Source of the DNA: Armatimonadota bacterium
GTDB lineage: Bacteria; Armatimonadota; Armatimonadia; Armatimonadales; Capsulimonadaceae
Assembly (NCBI GenBank): GCA_019239955.1
Contig: JAFAZD010000151.1
Coordinates: 1-37,948, forward strand
Direction: 5' to 3'
Length of the DNA: 37,948 bases
This document shows, piece by piece, positions 6,419 to 14,204 of the stretch. The translations under genes were made by a program, and so were the position numbers. How positions within the stretch are numbered: the stretch's first letter is position 1; the number at the start of each line of letters is the position of its first letter. The notes under the pieces were generated by a model, which searched no databases, was not told where the DNA came from, and saw only the letters and a program-made list of their open reading frames with translations.

Positions 6419-7822
6419 TCAGTCGCCCTTGGTGGGCGTCTTGGCCGGGTCCGACTCCTCAGCGGGCGGGACGTCGGGCGTCCCCGCCGCGCCCCCGGCG
6501 GCCGGCGGGTCGAGCACCCCCGGCAGCGGCTCGGCCACGGGGCCGGTGCCGGTGATCGCCACGCTGGCCTGCTCCATCGAGATCCACCCCAGCCGGATCT
6601 TCTCGACCTCGTTGGCGATGCGCACGGCCTCGGTGTTGGCCTCCACCAGCGCGTCGCTGGTGCGGATGGTCTCGTACTCGGCCCGTGCCGTCAGCGCCAG
6701 GCCCAGCAGCCGGAAGTGCAGGTTCGCCGCCCACAGCAGCGGGGCGACGGCGGCGGCGCGGAGCCTCTCCAGCGTCTTGCCCTCGATCTGCCACTGCACG
6801 GTGGCCTGCGTCTCGGTGGTGCTGTCGTTGATGCCGACGAGCACCGGGCGCGTCTTCAGGCTCTGGGCCTCGTGCCGGTCGAAGCGTTCCAGGACGCCCT
6901 CGTTGTTCTCGAAGCCCTTGCCGCCCTCGATGACGTCGGCGCTGCCCTTCTGGTCGTGGAGGATGACGTCGTCCTCCTTCAAGGTCTCCGTGCGCCGCTG
7001 CAGCTCGTCCACCCGCGCCAGAACCCAGGCGTTCGCCTCGTCCTCATTGAGTTGCAGCCGGTCGAGCGCGATGGCCCAGAGACTCTCATAGTCAATGCCC
7101 ATCTTGAGGCGCGGCCAGGCGATGTGCCGGAAGGCGTCGCGCAGCATCTGGTTGAGGCTGAGGGCCGCCAGCCCCTGCGACAGGAATGCGCCGAGCCGGG
7201 CGCAGCCGTAGGGGTTGTCCGCGTCCCCGTCCACGGGCCGCCAGTAGAACGTGCGCGGGTCCAATCGCTGGTAGCCGCGCGGCGCGCCGGTCTGCTTCTG
7301 GTAGGCGACGCAGCCGCCGTCGGGGTCGTCGCGCCCGAATACGATGGTCAATGCGTCCACCGGCCACAGCCGCGCGAGGCCCGCCATCCGCCGCGCCGGG
7401 ACCGCCTCCACGCACGTCATGCCGGTGAACAGCAGCGACAGCAGGCTGGTGGTCAGCAGGCCGTCCAGCCCGGCGATCTCGTTCGGCAGCGACTCCCAGA
7501 ACGCGCCCAGGGCCGCCGTGCCGCCGTCGTCGGTGCCCTCGTCGCCCTCACCGGGGCGGCTGGGCCGGACCGCCACGATCCGCAGGCCGTCCGGCGGGCA
7601 GAGCAGGCCCAGCGTGTTGTCCACGGCCTGGGCGAGTCCCGGATGGACGGAGCGCATCAGCGCCAGGAGCCGCAGCGGCGAGCCGGAGGCGAAGTTGCCG
7701 AGCGCGTAGCGCGTCAGCAGGAACCCCGGATCGGCCACGTCGCGGCGCGGGATGATCCCCAGCCCGCCGAGGTCATACGGGTTCCAGCCCGCCGGCCGGG
7801 TCTGCCGCCCGCTGCCGCGCAC
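6419..7822 (-). CDS. Phage portal protein
   Basis: 467 residues from GTG 7822, chosen for its GGAG at five bases. The frame is open to TTG 7915, but those 31 extra codons are made of an AT-rich repeat and have no good ribosome site. It lies directly after the large terminase, the standard portal position. Motifs fit a portal: LARLWPVDALTIVFGRDDPD and GYQRLDPRTFYWRPVDGD in the middle, then VGINDSTTETQATVQWQIEG and a long helical C-terminal stem with ALTARAEYETIRTSDALVEA. The C-terminal 60 residues are Pro/Gly-rich. The protein forms the dodecameric ring at one vertex through which DNA is pumped by the terminase. Confidence 0.85.
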   Translation of the reverse strand: MRGSGRQTRPAGWNPYDLGGLGIIPRRDVADPGFLLTRYALGNFASGSPLRLLALMRSVHPGLAQAVDNTLGLLCPPDGLRIVAVRPSRPGEGDEGTDDGGTAALGAFWESLPNEIAGLDGLLTTSLLSLLFTGMTCVEAVPARRMAGLARLWPVDALTIVFGRDDPDGGCVAYQKQTGAPRGYQRLDPRTFYWRPVDGDADNPYGCARLGAFLSQGLAALSLNQMLRDAFRHIAWPRLKMGIDYESLWAIALDRLQLNEDEANAWVLARVDELQRRTETLKEDDVILHDQKGSADVIEGGKGFENNEGVLERFDRHEAQSLKTRPVLVGINDSTTETQATVQWQIEGKTLERLRAAAVAPLLWAANLHFRLLGLALTARAEYETIRTSDALVEANTEAVRIANEVEKIRLGWISMEQASVAITGTGPVAEPLPGVLDPPAAGGAAGTPDVPPAEESDPAKTPTKGD

Positions 7823-7854
7823 GCGCGCTCCGGGCGGCAAGGCGTCCCCTGCGG

Positions 7855-7926
7855 ACAAAAAATCTTCGGCGATCCCTGCGGGCAAAATTCTCCTCACGCC
7901 CCACCGGGCAATCAAAAGATTTTTTA
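7855..7926. repeat. AT-rich repeat block between terL and portal
   Basis: On the minus strand the block reads TAAAAAATCTTTTGATTG at the terL stop, then an ATTTTGCCCGCAGGGATCG segment, then AAGATTTTTTGTCCGCAGGG. The CCGCAGGG element follows a T-run twice. This ~70-bp block separates terL (stop 7924-7926) from the portal and would encode an implausible portal N-terminus. Confidence 0.6.
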
Positions 7927-9414
7927 GTTGGCCCGCCGGATGCCGCGCAGCACGTCCAGCGGGTCCATCGGCAACGGGGCCTGCGTTTCCGCCAGCTTGT
8001 TGAAGGCGCCGCTGGTGGCGTCGACGTCGTCGTCATGCTGCCCGTTCGGGAACACGGTCATGACGGCCAGATACGGCGCGTTCCAGTCCGCCTCGACCAG
8101 GTGCAGGTTGCCGGCGCGGGCCTGCGAGGAGACCGGCTCCGCCCGCTCGATCTTGTCGCGGTGAACGGGGTCGCCCTCGGCATGAAAGCCCGCCAGCATC
8201 CGCACCACGGCATCCGTGCTCTCCTTCGCCAAGCCGGGCGGCTGCTCGATGTAGGTGTGGACGCGCCCGCGCCCATACTTCTGGCGGTCGGTCTTGGCGG
8301 TCTCCAGGATGACCTGGTTGCGCTCATCGGCCTGCCACTGCCCGCGGACGACGTCCACAATCCAGTACACACGGTCGGCATCCTTGCCCATCAGCAGCCC
8401 CACGGTCCAGTCGCCCTTGCCGGGCTTGGCCCCCGCCTTGTCCCAGTACCGCACCAGGTCCATCTTGGCGGGGGCGGCGGGGGCGCGCCGAAACCAGTGC
8501 GCCTGGAACATGGCCCCCTCCATGGGCGCGGGGAGCTGGCCGTGCTGGCCGGCGTAGTCAATCGGCCCCAGGTCCTTCTTGGCCTGATCCAGCACGGGCC
8601 GGGTGAAGACCTCCGGGAACAGCAGCTCCCCGTCCTCCCGGCGCGGGTCCTCCCAGCCGATGCAGGTCCGCGACCGGCGCGACGGGTCGAACTCCGACGG
8701 CAGGCACAGGTGCTCATAGCCGCCGGCCTTCAGGACGTGCCCCGACAGGTCGCTCTCGTGCAGGCGCTGCATGATGATCACGCGGGTGCCGGTGCGCGGG
8801 TCGTTCAGGCGGGTGGACATCACCTTGTCCCACCAGAACAGGCAGGCCTCGCGGGCCGACTCCGAGTAGGTCTCCTTGGCGTTGAGCGGGTCGTCCACGA
8901 CGACCTTGTTGCCGCGAAAGCCGGTGGCCCGGCCGCCGACGGAGAGGCAGAACCGGAAGCCCTTCTCGGTGTTCTCGAAGTAGCTCTTCAGGTTCTGATC
9001 GCCGCGCAGCTGCCACTCCGGGGCGAAGGCCTCCTGGTACCAGTCGCTCTGGATCAGGTCGCGGCACCGCACGCTGTCGCGGATCGCCAGCTCCATGGCG
9101 TAGGAGGCGAACAGGCTGCGCGTTTCGGGCGCGACGACCCACTCCCAGGCCGGCCAGAACACCGACACCGCCAGCGACTTCATGTGCCCCGGCGGGATGT
9201 TGATCAGCAGCCGCTGGATCTGGCCGCGCGTCACGGCCTCCAGGTGCTCGCAGATCGCGTCCAGGTGCCAGTTCCAGATCAGCGGCGTCCCCGGCTCCAG
9301 GAGGGGCCACCCCTGGCGGACGAACTCGGCGAGCGAGCGGCGCGCCAGGTGCGCGTCAAGCGACCGGAGCGCCGCCTTCGGGTCCTTCTGCAGCCAGCTT
9401 GCGAGCGATGTCAC
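7924..9414 (-). CDS. terL: Terminase large subunit (TerL)
   Basis: 496 residues from GTG 9414, preceded by GGAGGAGG, rather than the longer frame from 9459, which lacks a ribosome site and runs deep into terS. The ATPase domain has Walker A INIPPGHMKSL near residues 72-82 and Walker B VVVDDPL near 170-177. The motif RDSVRCRDLIQSDWYQEAF is typical of this family. The nuclease domain begins with RYWDKAGAKPGKGDWTVGLL and ends with the acidic DDDVDATSGAF cluster. It cuts concatemeric DNA and drives it through the portal. The gene overlaps terS by 59 bp, which suggests translational coupling. Confidence 0.93.
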   Translation of the reverse strand: MTSLASWLQKDPKAALRSLDAHLARRSLAEFVRQGWPLLEPGTPLIWNWHLDAICEHLEAVTRGQIQRLLINIPPGHMKSLAVSVFWPAWEWVVAPETRSLFASYAMELAIRDSVRCRDLIQSDWYQEAFAPEWQLRGDQNLKSYFENTEKGFRFCLSVGGRATGFRGNKVVVDDPLNAKETYSESAREACLFWWDKVMSTRLNDPRTGTRVIIMQRLHESDLSGHVLKAGGYEHLCLPSEFDPSRRSRTCIGWEDPRREDGELLFPEVFTRPVLDQAKKDLGPIDYAGQHGQLPAPMEGAMFQAHWFRRAPAAPAKMDLVRYWDKAGAKPGKGDWTVGLLMGKDADRVYWIVDVVRGQWQADERNQVILETAKTDRQKYGRGRVHTYIEQPPGLAKESTDAVVRMLAGFHAEGDPVHRDKIERAEPVSSQARAGNLHLVEADWNAPYLAVMTVFPNGQHDDDVDATSGAFNKLAETQAPLPMDPLDVLRGIRRAN

Positions 9415-9865
9415 GCAGCGCCCTTTCCTCCTCCACCGACAGGGCGTCCAGGTCGCCATCCAGGGAGTGGGCGTACTCCACGCGGCCCTTGTGCTGGTTC
9501 TCGACGCGCTCCTTGTACTTGTCCGGCTTGGCTCCTTTGAGGAGCACGGTCAGCAAGGAGTCGCTGTAGTGGCGCTCATTGCCGACATGTTTTCCCCGCT
9601 GGTAGATGGGCACGAGGTAGCCGTCCACGGCGCGCTTGCGGGCGGCCTCTTCCAGCAGATCGCCGGCCATCTCGCGGGCCGCCTCGAAGGCCTCCCGATA
9701 GCCGTCCACGCTCTCCAGCCAGTTGTAATGGTTTTGCCGTTTGACCCTGGCGACTCGCGCGGCCACAGTGACGTTTCCGGTCTTGGCGAAGGCCGCCAGG
9801 AACGCGCGCGCGTTTGGGTGTATAATTTTGTCGAAATCCGGGTTACCGGCTGTGCTGGTCGGCAT
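9356..9865 (-). CDS. terS: Terminase small subunit-like protein
   Basis: 169 residues from ATG 9865. The frame extends to GTG 9892, but that codon is inside a perfect hairpin and has no ribosome site. The N-terminal region has a helix-turn-helix, AKTGNVTVAARVARVKRQNH followed by YNWLESVDGYREAFEAA, characteristic of small terminases that recognise the packaging site. The middle is Lys/Arg-rich (ARKRAVDGYLVPIYQRGKHV), and the C-terminal part has an acidic helix (LDALSVEEERALRDIARKLA) likely to contact TerL. It directly precedes terL and overlaps it. It would bind pac or cos DNA and feed it to the large subunit. Confidence 0.82.
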   Translation of the reverse strand: MPTSTAGNPDFDKIIHPNARAFLAAFAKTGNVTVAARVARVKRQNHYNWLESVDGYREAFEAAREMAGDLLEEAARKRAVDGYLVPIYQRGKHVGNERHYSDSLLTVLLKGAKPDKYKERVENQHKGRVEYAHSLDGDLDALSVEEERALRDIARKLAAEGPEGGAPVA

Positions 9866-9881
9866 CGCGGGGCCAAAAAGC

Positions 9882-9927
9882 AACGCGCCCACTTCGGATA
9901 CCAGTGAGGTCCCGAAGTGGGCGCGTT
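9882..9927 (-). terminator. Intrinsic terminator-like hairpin in the terS leader
   Basis: Two perfect 16-base arms (AACGCGCCCACTTCGG at 9882-9897, its complement at 9912-9927) with a 14-base loop. In the minus direction the stem is followed by GCTTTTTGG. It sits between the early operon and the start of the late genes, 17 bases before the terS ATG. It would stop early transcripts unless they are antiterminated; a packaging-site role is possible too. Confidence 0.7.
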
Positions 9928-10086
9928 AACACGAAAGAAACGATGACAGGGGCCAGAAGGCCCAACGCTCACATGATAGCACGCGCGCGCGGAAAATGCA
10001 AGGGGCGCGGGAAATTATTTCGACCCCACGAGATGTATTGGCCGGAGGGATTGCGCCTGGGCGAGATCGCTGTTCTCACCGCACCC

Positions 10087-10779
10087 TCATTCCGGCCACA
10101 CATAGGTTTCGGGCGTCCGTTCCGCGCGGGAGCGTTCTTCGGCCAGGACGCGCGCCTGGTTTTTTAACTGGCATTCTTTTGTGCAGTAGTTGTACTTCTT
10201 GCAGCCGCTAGGCCTGCGTTTGAAGGTCATCCCGCAGCCATCACAGACGACGCGGTTGGCTTTCCTGTCAAGCGCGGCTTTTAGACGTGCCAGGCGTTTG
10301 CGCCTAATAGACGGCTTTGCAAACTGCGGCACAGGCTTCCCACGCAGAGATTCAGCGATGGCGGCGGTGGCTAATTTTCTGTTTTTGGGGCGCGCGCGCC
10401 TCACTTTTTCGCTTTTACGATGTGCGAGACTTATTGCTTCACTAAGAGGCCGTATCGGTACACCTGCATTTTGAAGCCATCGGGCGACTGTTGATGTGCC
10501 CACGCCATACTTTTCGGCAATAGTGGGAGTGGAAAGTCCATTGCATAAGTAAAGTTCTTCCAACTTTTTGTTGCTGGGAGGTTCTTTGGCTTGGGCACAT
10601 CGTTTACATTGGGGAGAGTCGCCAGATCGAAGCGCATACCCGCTCACGACACTTCTCGTCTTGAACTGACACTGGCATTTACAAAGCCAGCGGGCTTGAC
10701 CCGCTTTATCGTTTTCGGCCCGCTCAATCACAAGCCAATTACCAATTTGTTTCCCTGCCAAGTCAATCAATTTACTCAT
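10087..10779 (-). CDS. DNA-binding protein, homing-endonuclease-like, low GC
   Basis: 230 residues, ATG 10779. Three parts can be seen: an N-terminal GNWLVIERAENDKAGQARWL followed by CKCQCQF and CKRC, like the small zinc modules at the front of phage AP2/HNH proteins; a central helix-turn-helix (LSTPTIAEKYGVGTSTVARW, then LQNAGVPIRPLSEA) as in homing-nuclease DNA-recognition repeats; and a C-terminal zinc finger (CDGCGMTFKRRPSG followed by YNYCTKEC). I see no clear HNH catalytic triad, so it may be a degenerate or non-catalytic member. Base composition is clearly lower in GC than the flanking genes, which suggests a late arrival, moron-like. It sits just before the early/late boundary. Confidence 0.72.
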   Translation of the reverse strand: MSKLIDLAGKQIGNWLVIERAENDKAGQARWLCKCQCQFKTRSVVSGYALRSGDSPQCKRCAQAKEPPSNKKLEELYLCNGLSTPTIAEKYGVGTSTVARWLQNAGVPIRPLSEAISLAHRKSEKVRRARPKNRKLATAAIAESLRGKPVPQFAKPSIRRKRLARLKAALDRKANRVVCDGCGMTFKRRPSGCKKYNYCTKECQLKNQARVLAEERSRAERTPETYVWPE

Positions 10780-10791
10780 CGCCGTATCTGC

Positions 10792-10992
10792 TCATTGATC
10801 GTTCACATCCTGCGGAGCCGAAGTGTCCCCGTCCGGGTCCGGCTGGGGGCAGAGCGCCTTGACCTCCCGCAGCGCCAGGTCAATCAGCAGTCGCTTCTTG
10901 CAGCGTCGGCAGACGAGGCGGACAGTTCCCCGGCAGTCGGTAATCAACTGGATCACCCATCCCCCGCATGGGCAGCGCAGGTCATGGGACAA
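10792..10992 (-). CDS. Small Com-like zinc-binding protein
   Basis: 66 residues from TTG 10992, supported by AGGAGG seven bases upstream; the longer frame from 11061 would run far into the preceding gene. It overlaps the end of the replication gene by 11 bp. The protein has CPCGGWVIQL and VCRRCKKRLL, a four-cysteine zinc ribbon like that of the phage Mu Com translational activator family. The C-terminus is Asp/Pro-rich and likely disordered. Com-like proteins bind RNA or DNA; whether this one acts on a particular mRNA is unknown. Confidence 0.6.
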   Translation of the reverse strand: MSHDLRCPCGGWVIQLITDCRGTVRLVCRRCKKRLLIDLALREVKALCPQPDPDGDTSAPQDVNDQ

Positions 10993-12235
10993 CGGCAGCC
11001 TCCTGATCCGGCGGGTCCTGAGCCGGGCTTTTGATCGCCCCGCGCTCGGCGAGGATGGCATTGCGCAGGCCCAGCAGCAGCCGTCGCACCGGCAGGCCCT
11101 TGTCCCACCCGTCCGGGGACTTCTGCCGATGGTCGCGCCATATCTGGCCCTGAGCGAGCAGCCGCGAACGGGCCTCCTCCTCGATCTCCCGTTGCACCTC
11201 CTCGCCCAGCGCGTCGAAGGCGGCGTTAAGCTCCTGCGCCGTGGCCGCCTCCGTCGCGCGGCGGGCGGCGGCCTCGGACTGGACGCGGGCCTGTGCCTCC
11301 TCCCGCTGCCGGTGCGCCTCGGCCTCGGCCTCGCGGCGCTTGACAGACTCCGGGCGTCCCCAGCCCTCGAAGATGGCGCGGAACAGCAGCCCGGCGGGGT
11401 CGTCGGTGGCTCTGCCTTTGGCGGTGCGGTCGCTGATCCGGGCCGGCAGGTCCTCCACCTGCTGGCGGATCGCCTCGCAAGGGCGTTTCTGCGCCAGCTC
11501 CCGCGCCGACTCCTCCGAAATCCCGTTTTTAAGCAAGAGAGCTACTACTTCTACTTGGCAGTCGTCGCCCGGCGGCCCGCCGTGTTCCGGCGTCGCGTCG
11601 GGCGTGGGGGGGGTGGGGCCGGGCGCAGTGCGGGCCGCATCGGGGGCCGGGTCGCGCGCGCGCGTCGGAGCGGAGGGAGTAGTAGGAGTAGTTTCGCTTC
11701 GATCGAGAGGAGAGGAAAGGAGAGGAAAGGGGCATTGCGGAATGATGCTGGGCGCATTGCTGGGTGCATTGCTAAGCACTGCGGGCGCATTGCTGGGTGC
11801 ATTGCTAAGCACTGCGGGCGCATCCGGGGGGCTACTGGGCGGAGGCGTTCCGTTCTGTGTCATCTTGCTCGCACGCTCTTTTTCCCAGCGTGCGTGCGCG
11901 GCGTGGCGCGCCACGTCCGCGCGCAGCGGGGCCTCAGACGCCCAGGGGTTGTGATCCGCCCAGTCATGCACCGCCAGATGTTGATCTGCGTCCTGATCCA
12001 GCAGGCGCAGCTCCACCAGGGCCGCGCGGAAGGCGGACGCCTCGCCCGTGTAGCCGCCCGCGATGGCGATGTCGTCATCGTCCATGCCCGTCAGCCGCCC
12101 GTCGGGACGGTTCTGCGCGCAGAAGGCCAGCAGTTGCAGGTGGGCCACCACTGCGCCATCGCCCAGGCGACGCCGGAGCTTGACGATCTTGGGGTGCGTA
12201 AATATCCCGACGGCGAGGCGAAAGTCTGTGTTCAC
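10982..12235 (-). CDS. Phage replication protein (DnaD-like N-terminus)
   Basis: 417 residues, GTG 12235 with AAGGA upstream. Residues 1-110 (FRLAVGIFTHPKIVKLRRRL...) look like the winged-helix replisome-organiser domain found at the start of phage replication initiators. A Pro/Ala/Ser-rich linker follows, including two copies of APAVLSNAPSN. The C-terminal region from about residue 225 is Ala/Glu/Arg-rich, predicted coiled coil (SVKRREAEAEAHRQREEAQA), with a final helical section. It would bind origin DNA and recruit helicase. A long hairpin lies in its leader (12290-12350). No primase or helicase motif is present, so helicase loading must rely on other factors. Confidence 0.65.
   Translation of the reverse strand: MNTDFRLAVGIFTHPKIVKLRRRLGDGAVVAHLQLLAFCAQNRPDGRLTGMDDDDIAIAGGYTGEASAFRAALVELRLLDQDADQHLAVHDWADHNPWASEAPLRADVARHAAHARWEKERASKMTQNGTPPPSSPPDAPAVLSNAPSNAPAVLSNAPSNAPSIIPQCPFPLLSSPLDRSETTPTTPSAPTRARDPAPDAARTAPGPTPPTPDATPEHGGPPGDDCQVEVVALLLKNGISEESARELAQKRPCEAIRQQVEDLPARISDRTAKGRATDDPAGLLFRAIFEGWGRPESVKRREAEAEAHRQREEAQARVQSEAAARRATEAATAQELNAAFDALGEEVQREIEEEARSRLLAQGQIWRDHRQKSPDGWDKGLPVRRLLLGLRNAILAERGAIKSPAQDPPDQEAAVVP
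11750..11823. repeat. 33-bp tandem repeat in coding sequence, about 2.2 copies
   Basis: A 33-base unit begins at 11750 and repeats at 11783, with a partial third copy to 11823. It encodes APAVLSNAPSN repeats in the replication protein linker. The in-frame length (11 codons) suggests slippage or recombination expansion. Confidence 0.8.
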
Positions 12236-12289
12236 TAGCGCAATCCTTGAAGAGAGCCGATCAGTCTCGTTTTTGCTGATCCGAGGTCT

Positions 12290-12350
12290 GGAATTGTCCC
12301 CGCCGCGCCGAACGGAACGTCAACCGAAGAGGCGCGGCGGGGACAATTCC
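12290..12350. repeat. 20-bp-arm inverted repeat upstream of the replication gene
   Basis: Arms at 12290-12309 and 12331-12350 match perfectly and enclose a 21-base loop with two GAACG copies. A smaller hairpin (GATCAG/CTGATC, 12259-12281) lies between it and the GTG start at 12235. No T-run follows on either side, so a simple terminator is unlikely. A replication origin or regulatory structure is possible. Confidence 0.65.
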
Positions 12351-12367
12351 CGCCTGTTGGCGCGGGA

Positions 12368-12859
12368 CTAGGGCGAAGTCACCGCCGGGGCCGTCGTGCC
12401 GGCGCTCGCGGAATCGGTGCCGGCGCTCGCCGGGGCCGCGCCGTCGGGCGACGGGGCGGCGGTAGCGGCCGTGGGGTCCGTCGGGGCGTTGCCGGAGGTG
12501 TCCGGTGAAGCCGGCCCAGCCGAACTGGGGGCGGCGGACGCGGCCGGCGTGGCCGGGGCCGTGTCAGCGGACGGCGCGGTCGGGGACGCGGGCTGCTGGG
12601 GCTGGCCGGTGTCCGGGTCGGGCGTGCCGCCCTGCTGGAGCGTCTGCGTGGCGGCCTGGATGGTGGCGGCCACGTCCGGGGGCACTTCGGGGGCAGACGC
12701 GATCTGCTGCTGGAGCGCGGCGTTGGCCTGCTCCCCGGACTGCTCCTTGCTCGTCATGTCGGCGAGCTGCTGGCGCAGGGTCTGCTCCTCGCTCGCGTCC
12801 ATCCCCAACCGCTCCGCGAAGGCGGCGATCAGGTCGTGGATCAACTGCTTGGCGTTCAT
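12368..12859 (-). CDS. Coiled-coil protein with Ala/Pro/Ser/Thr-rich tail
   Basis: 163 residues from ATG 12859, which has AGGAG six bases upstream; the open frame continues to 13039 but the extra part has no ribosome site and overlaps the DUF488 gene. Residues 1-55 form helices with heptad-like spacing (MNAKQLIHDLIAAFAERLGM, then LRQQLADMTSKEQSGEQANA). The last 100 residues are low-complexity Ala, Pro, Ser, Thr, Asp and likely disordered. It could be an oligomeric adaptor in replication, but the function is unknown. It is the last gene before the leader of the replication protein. Confidence 0.6.
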   Translation of the reverse strand: MNAKQLIHDLIAAFAERLGMDASEEQTLRQQLADMTSKEQSGEQANAALQQQIASAPEVPPDVAATIQAATQTLQQGGTPDPDTGQPQQPASPTAPSADTAPATPAASAAPSSAGPASPDTSGNAPTDPTAATAAPSPDGAAPASAGTDSASAGTTAPAVTSP

Positions 12860-12941
12860 GGTATCTCCTGGCGACCAGTCTACGAGCCGGCAGATTCCGG
12901 CTCGCATCGGCGGGGCCGCGCCGCCGACAGCGGGAAAGATG

Positions 12942-13529
12942 CTACTCCGCCGCGTTTGTCTCGCCGAGCAGCGAGCGCCGCCGGCTACGGGCGGCATCGG
13001 CAAACGAGACGTGCGGCAGATCGTCAAAGGACTTTTCATCGGGGCGCGCTGGCGTCATGGACTCCATGAGCGTACTGCCGGGCCGGCGCAGGGCATCATA
13101 AGTGGAGATGCGAACGCTGCTGGCCGGATCGGCCCAGTCCAGTTCATAAACCACACATGGCAGGTGATTCCAGGCCAGCTCGTCGGCCAACACCAGGCGA
13201 TGACACTGCTCCGTGCGGGCGCAGCCGCACAGGAGGATCAGACGTCGCCAGTCCCCAGCGCCACGCAAAGCCTCCAGGCCCCGCTCAAAGTCCCGAATCT
13301 GGACCGGGCCGCCATTGGCGTAGTTGACGTTGCCCCAGTCCTGCACCCACAGATAGCGGCCTTTGATCAGGCCGATCAGGGGGTACTTGCGCCACTCCGG
13401 GCGCGGCGAGCGCGGCGACAGGCGCACGTCCACCACCAGCGCGTCCAGCAGCAGGGCGGCCCGTCTCAATTCCGTCGCCTTGCGACCCGCGTAGCCGGCG
13501 AGGTACAGGTCAATCATCCTCATCGCCAT
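12942..13529 (-). CDS. DUF488-family protein
   Basis: About 195 residues from ATG 13529; starts at 13523, 13517 and GTG 13547 are also possible, as none has a strong ribosome site. It overlaps the preceding gene. DUF488 hallmarks are visible: LVVDVRLSPRSPRPEWRKYP near the start (the V-D-V-R signature), then DWGNVNYANG, and LILLCGCARTEQCHRLVLAD, the Cys/His cluster that marks the end of the domain. This is a family of unknown function. Its position among DNA-metabolism genes suggests a nucleotide or DNA-related job, but that is inference only. Confidence 0.72.
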   Translation of the reverse strand: MAMRMIDLYLAGYAGRKATELRRAALLLDALVVDVRLSPRSPRPEWRKYPLIGLIKGRYLWVQDWGNVNYANGGPVQIRDFERGLEALRGAGDWRRLILLCGCARTEQCHRLVLADELAWNHLPCVVYELDWADPASSVRISTYDALRRPGSTLMESMTPARPDEKSFDDLPHVSFADAARSRRRSLLGETNAAE

Positions 13530-13941
13530 CCATATGGAGCCACCCACTGGTCACGACCTCGGCATCTGGGCCTTCCTCCTCGCCGAACGAATTTTCATCG
13601 CCCTCGTGGGGGTTGGAATCATCGGCATCATCCGGGACAGGCGCAGCCAGCATCGCCAGCCGCTTCGACCGCGCACTCTCGTAATACTCGCGCATTTGCT
13701 TGCGCCGGGCGATGTCGGCGAGGACGTAGGCCTCCGTCACGGGGCTGACCGAGAACAGGGACGGCCCGGTGTAAAGCTCAGTCCGTTCCGTGTCGGTCTC
13801 CTCGTCCCAGAAGTCCACGCGGAGGAACTTGACGCCGTAGCGCTCCTCCTCGCTGATGCGCCCGATGCGGCGCCGGTGCCCCATGATCTCGATCTCGGCG
13901 TACTCAACGCCGCGCGTAGCCGCTTCCATCTCTTCGCTCAC
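13510..13941 (-). CDS. Acidic phage early protein, unknown function
   Basis: 143 residues from GTG 13941, preceded by GAGGAGGAC and overlapping the preceding stop by 4 bp (GTGA). The frame is open further upstream, but that stretch is the shadow of another gene. The protein begins with many acidic residues (VSEEMEAATRGVEYAEIEIM), then GRISEEERYGVKFLRVDFWD and ELYTGPSLFSVSPVTEAYVL, which look like beta strands in a small fold. The last 45 residues are Asp/Glu-rich and likely disordered. This layout, an acidic tail on a small beta domain, is seen in single-strand-DNA- or basic-protein-interacting phage proteins, but no family is recognised. Confidence 0.65.
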   Translation of the reverse strand: MSEEMEAATRGVEYAEIEIMGHRRRIGRISEEERYGVKFLRVDFWDEETDTERTELYTGPSLFSVSPVTEAYVLADIARRKQMREYYESARSKRLAMLAAPVPDDADDSNPHEGDENSFGEEEGPDAEVVTSGWLHMDGDEDD

Positions 13942-14204
13942 GTCGTCCTCCTCGCCGGCTTCTTGACGGGCGAAGCCGCCGTCCCCTGTGCGGTCGTCTT
14001 CGCCGGGGCCTTCTTCGTCGGGGGCTTCCTGGTGGCCCGCGCATCGGCGACGGCTTGGTCCAGCGCCGCCCGCTCCAGCGCGAGGGCCAACTCTCCCGTC
14101 ACCAGGGTGAAGTGGTAGTCCGTCAGGGCCAGCAGGAAGCCGCGCTTCTGCCAATCCCGAATCATGGCCGCCGCCTGGCGTTGGTATTGCGCCGTGCCCT
14201 TCAC
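13938..14204 (-). CDS. Small basic early protein with Lys/Ala/Pro-rich tail
   Basis: 88 residues, GTG 14204 with GGAGG five bases upstream, overlapping the stop of the gene before it. Residues 1-55 are helical (YQRQAAAMIRDWQKRGFLLA, then ELALALERAALDQAVADARA). The C-terminal 30 residues are basic with KKAPAK-like histone-tail repeats (KPPTKKAPAKTTAQGTAASP), typical of nucleic-acid-binding tails. A DNA-associated role is inferred. Start and stop overlaps with both neighbours indicate one polycistronic unit. Confidence 0.65.
   Translation of the reverse strand: MKGTAQYQRQAAAMIRDWQKRGFLLALTDYHFTLVTGELALALERAALDQAVADARATRKPPTKKAPAKTTAQGTAASPVKKPARRTT

Noticed and set aside
8035-9540. A 501-codon open frame on + across terL
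   Set aside because: Complement of the terminase, which has clear Walker and nuclease motifs; the antisense protein is repetitive and Arg/Leu-rich.
11750-11823. 33-bp repeats as a CRISPR array
   Set aside because: Copies are contiguous with no spacers and encode an in-frame peptide repeat.
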